DNA from: Deltaproteobacteria bacterium
Lineage (GTDB): Bacteria > Myxococcota > XYA12-FULL-58-9 > JAUUZB01
Direction of reading: 5' to 3'
Length of the DNA stretch: 5,845 nt
Assembly: GCA_030590185.1 (NCBI GenBank)
Contig: JAUUZB010000315.1
Span: 1-5,845, forward strand
A model generated the notes under the pieces. That model was given only the letters and a program-made list of their open reading frames with translations. It made no database searches and was not told the DNA's origin. The position numbers and the translations under genes are program-made. Shown here piece after piece: positions 5,235 to 5,845 of the stretch (the stretch's first letter is position 1; every line of letters starts with the position of its first letter).

Positions 5235-5845
5235 GCTCACCCGGCCTATTAGCCCCCTCTGGTGAAGGACGCCCAGCGCCTCTGTGAGGTGCTGGCTCAG
5301 TGCTTCGCCCTCTTTCGTTATCTCTTCAGGTAGCATGAGGTCACCCGCCTCGAGGTCAGCGCGCAGTTGCGCGAGCAGCCCTGGGCCGTCCGCTTCCTCC
5401 TCGAGGTGCACCAGCAGCCAACGCAGCAGGTCATCGAGGTGCAGGGTGGTGTGGTACGGGGTGGTGGCGCAGCGCCGGTGTTGGGCTTCGAAGCGGGCGA
5501 GCGGTGTCGGTGTTGGCCCGGCGGGAAGGGTGGGCGGTCGAAGGTGTAGCTCCAGCACGCCCTGGCGGTGGAGCATGACCACCACCTGGCAGAATGTAGC
5601 AAAGGGTGGATCGATCCCGAGCCCGACGCTGGCGAGTCGCGCCACGGCCCGCTCCATGGCCTCACCGACTTCGAAGCCGCCCGGGCGTTGCTCCTCGAGC
5701 AGGGCGAGGGTCGCCTTGAGCAGCGGGTCGGCGCATCTGAATGGCGCGCCGTCGGGATCGGAGAACACCGCCTCGCGTTCGGGCATCAGGTCGATCGGCT
5801 CCGGCGGCGTGCGGGTCTCTCTGGTGACGTGGCTGGTGAGAAACA
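5229..5845 (-). CDS. Methyltransferase with regulatory/PKMT-type C-terminal region (N-terminal part outside window)
   Basis: The frame is open from the window edge to a TGA at 5231-5229, giving 204 visible residues. An ATG at 5786 exists, but the frame continues upstream without a stop as FLTSHVTRETRTPPEPIDL, so I treat the gene as truncated by the window. The visible part resembles the C-terminal half of class I SAM methyltransferases that carry a MethyTransf_Reg domain followed by a winged-helix-like tail, the layout also seen in rickettsial protein-lysine methyltransferases. Landmarks are 'DGAPFRCADPLLKATLALL' (near 31-49), 'GVLELHLRPP' (95-104), 'PLARFEAQ' (114-121), then 'TLHLDDLLRWLLVHL' (133-147), and the final helical segment ending in LIGRVSL. 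The SAM-binding domain is not in the window, so activity and substrate cannot be judged. The gene converges on the small zipper protein gene with a 6-nt overlap and no terminator between. The family call is from memory of the motif order. Confidence 0.8.
   Translation of the reverse strand, partial: FLTSHVTRETRTPPEPIDLMPEREAVFSDPDGAPFRCADPLLKATLALLEEQRPGGFEVGEAMERAVARLASVGLGIDPPFATFCQVVVMLHRQGVLELHLRPPTLPAGPTPTPLARFEAQHRRCATTPYHTTLHLDDLLRWLLVHLEEEADGPGLLAQLRADLEAGDLMLPEEITKEGEALSQHLTEALGVLHQRGLIGRVSL

Overview
The window is a gene-dense, strongly GC-rich stretch of a bacterial chromosome. A c-di-GMP-type PilZ domain fused to a long coiled coil, an FN3-like exported protein with a coiled coil, and a PKMT-type methyltransferase tail suggest Myxococcota or a related deltaproteobacterial lineage. 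That placement is inferred from gene content and composition; there is no rRNA or other marker here. I see no mobile element, CRISPR array, tRNA or rRNA.

Left part, + strand (1-2963). The window opens inside the last 43 codons of a soluble lytic murein transglycosylase (Slt type). Next come a probable exported or lipid-anchored protein with one FN3-like domain and a C-terminal coiled coil, and a PlsC-family acyltransferase. These three are 10 and 17 nt apart and look like one envelope-related operon. After a 53-nt gap comes a PilZ domain protein with a coiled coil of about 220 residues, which may belong to the same transcript.

Middle, - strand (3023-4845). A sirtuin (NAD-dependent protein deacylase) gene is followed by an rlmN-family radical-SAM RNA methyltransferase gene. 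Their stop and start codons overlap as TGATG. This pair converges on the PilZ gene. The 59 bp between the two stops, plus the last codons of both genes, consist of a 51-bp direct repeat, which also encodes the unusual C-terminal tail of the RlmN protein.

Right part (4846-5845). A 143-bp, comparatively AT-rich divergent intergenic region carries a plausible sigma70-like promoter for the sirtuin operon and a perfect 12-bp palindrome. On the + strand follows a small 81-residue protein with a leucine-zipper-like N-terminus and a compact C-terminal domain. It meets tail to tail, with a 6-nt overlap, the 3' end of a - strand gene that runs off the window. That gene's visible product matches the C-terminal region of methyltransferases with the MethyTransf_Reg/PKMT architecture.

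Most of the region is ordinary housekeeping and envelope biology. I see no convincing evidence of a new multi-gene system. The points most worth following are the repeat-built end of rlmN, the sirtuin-rlmN coupling, the PilZ-coiled-coil protein and the small zipper protein.
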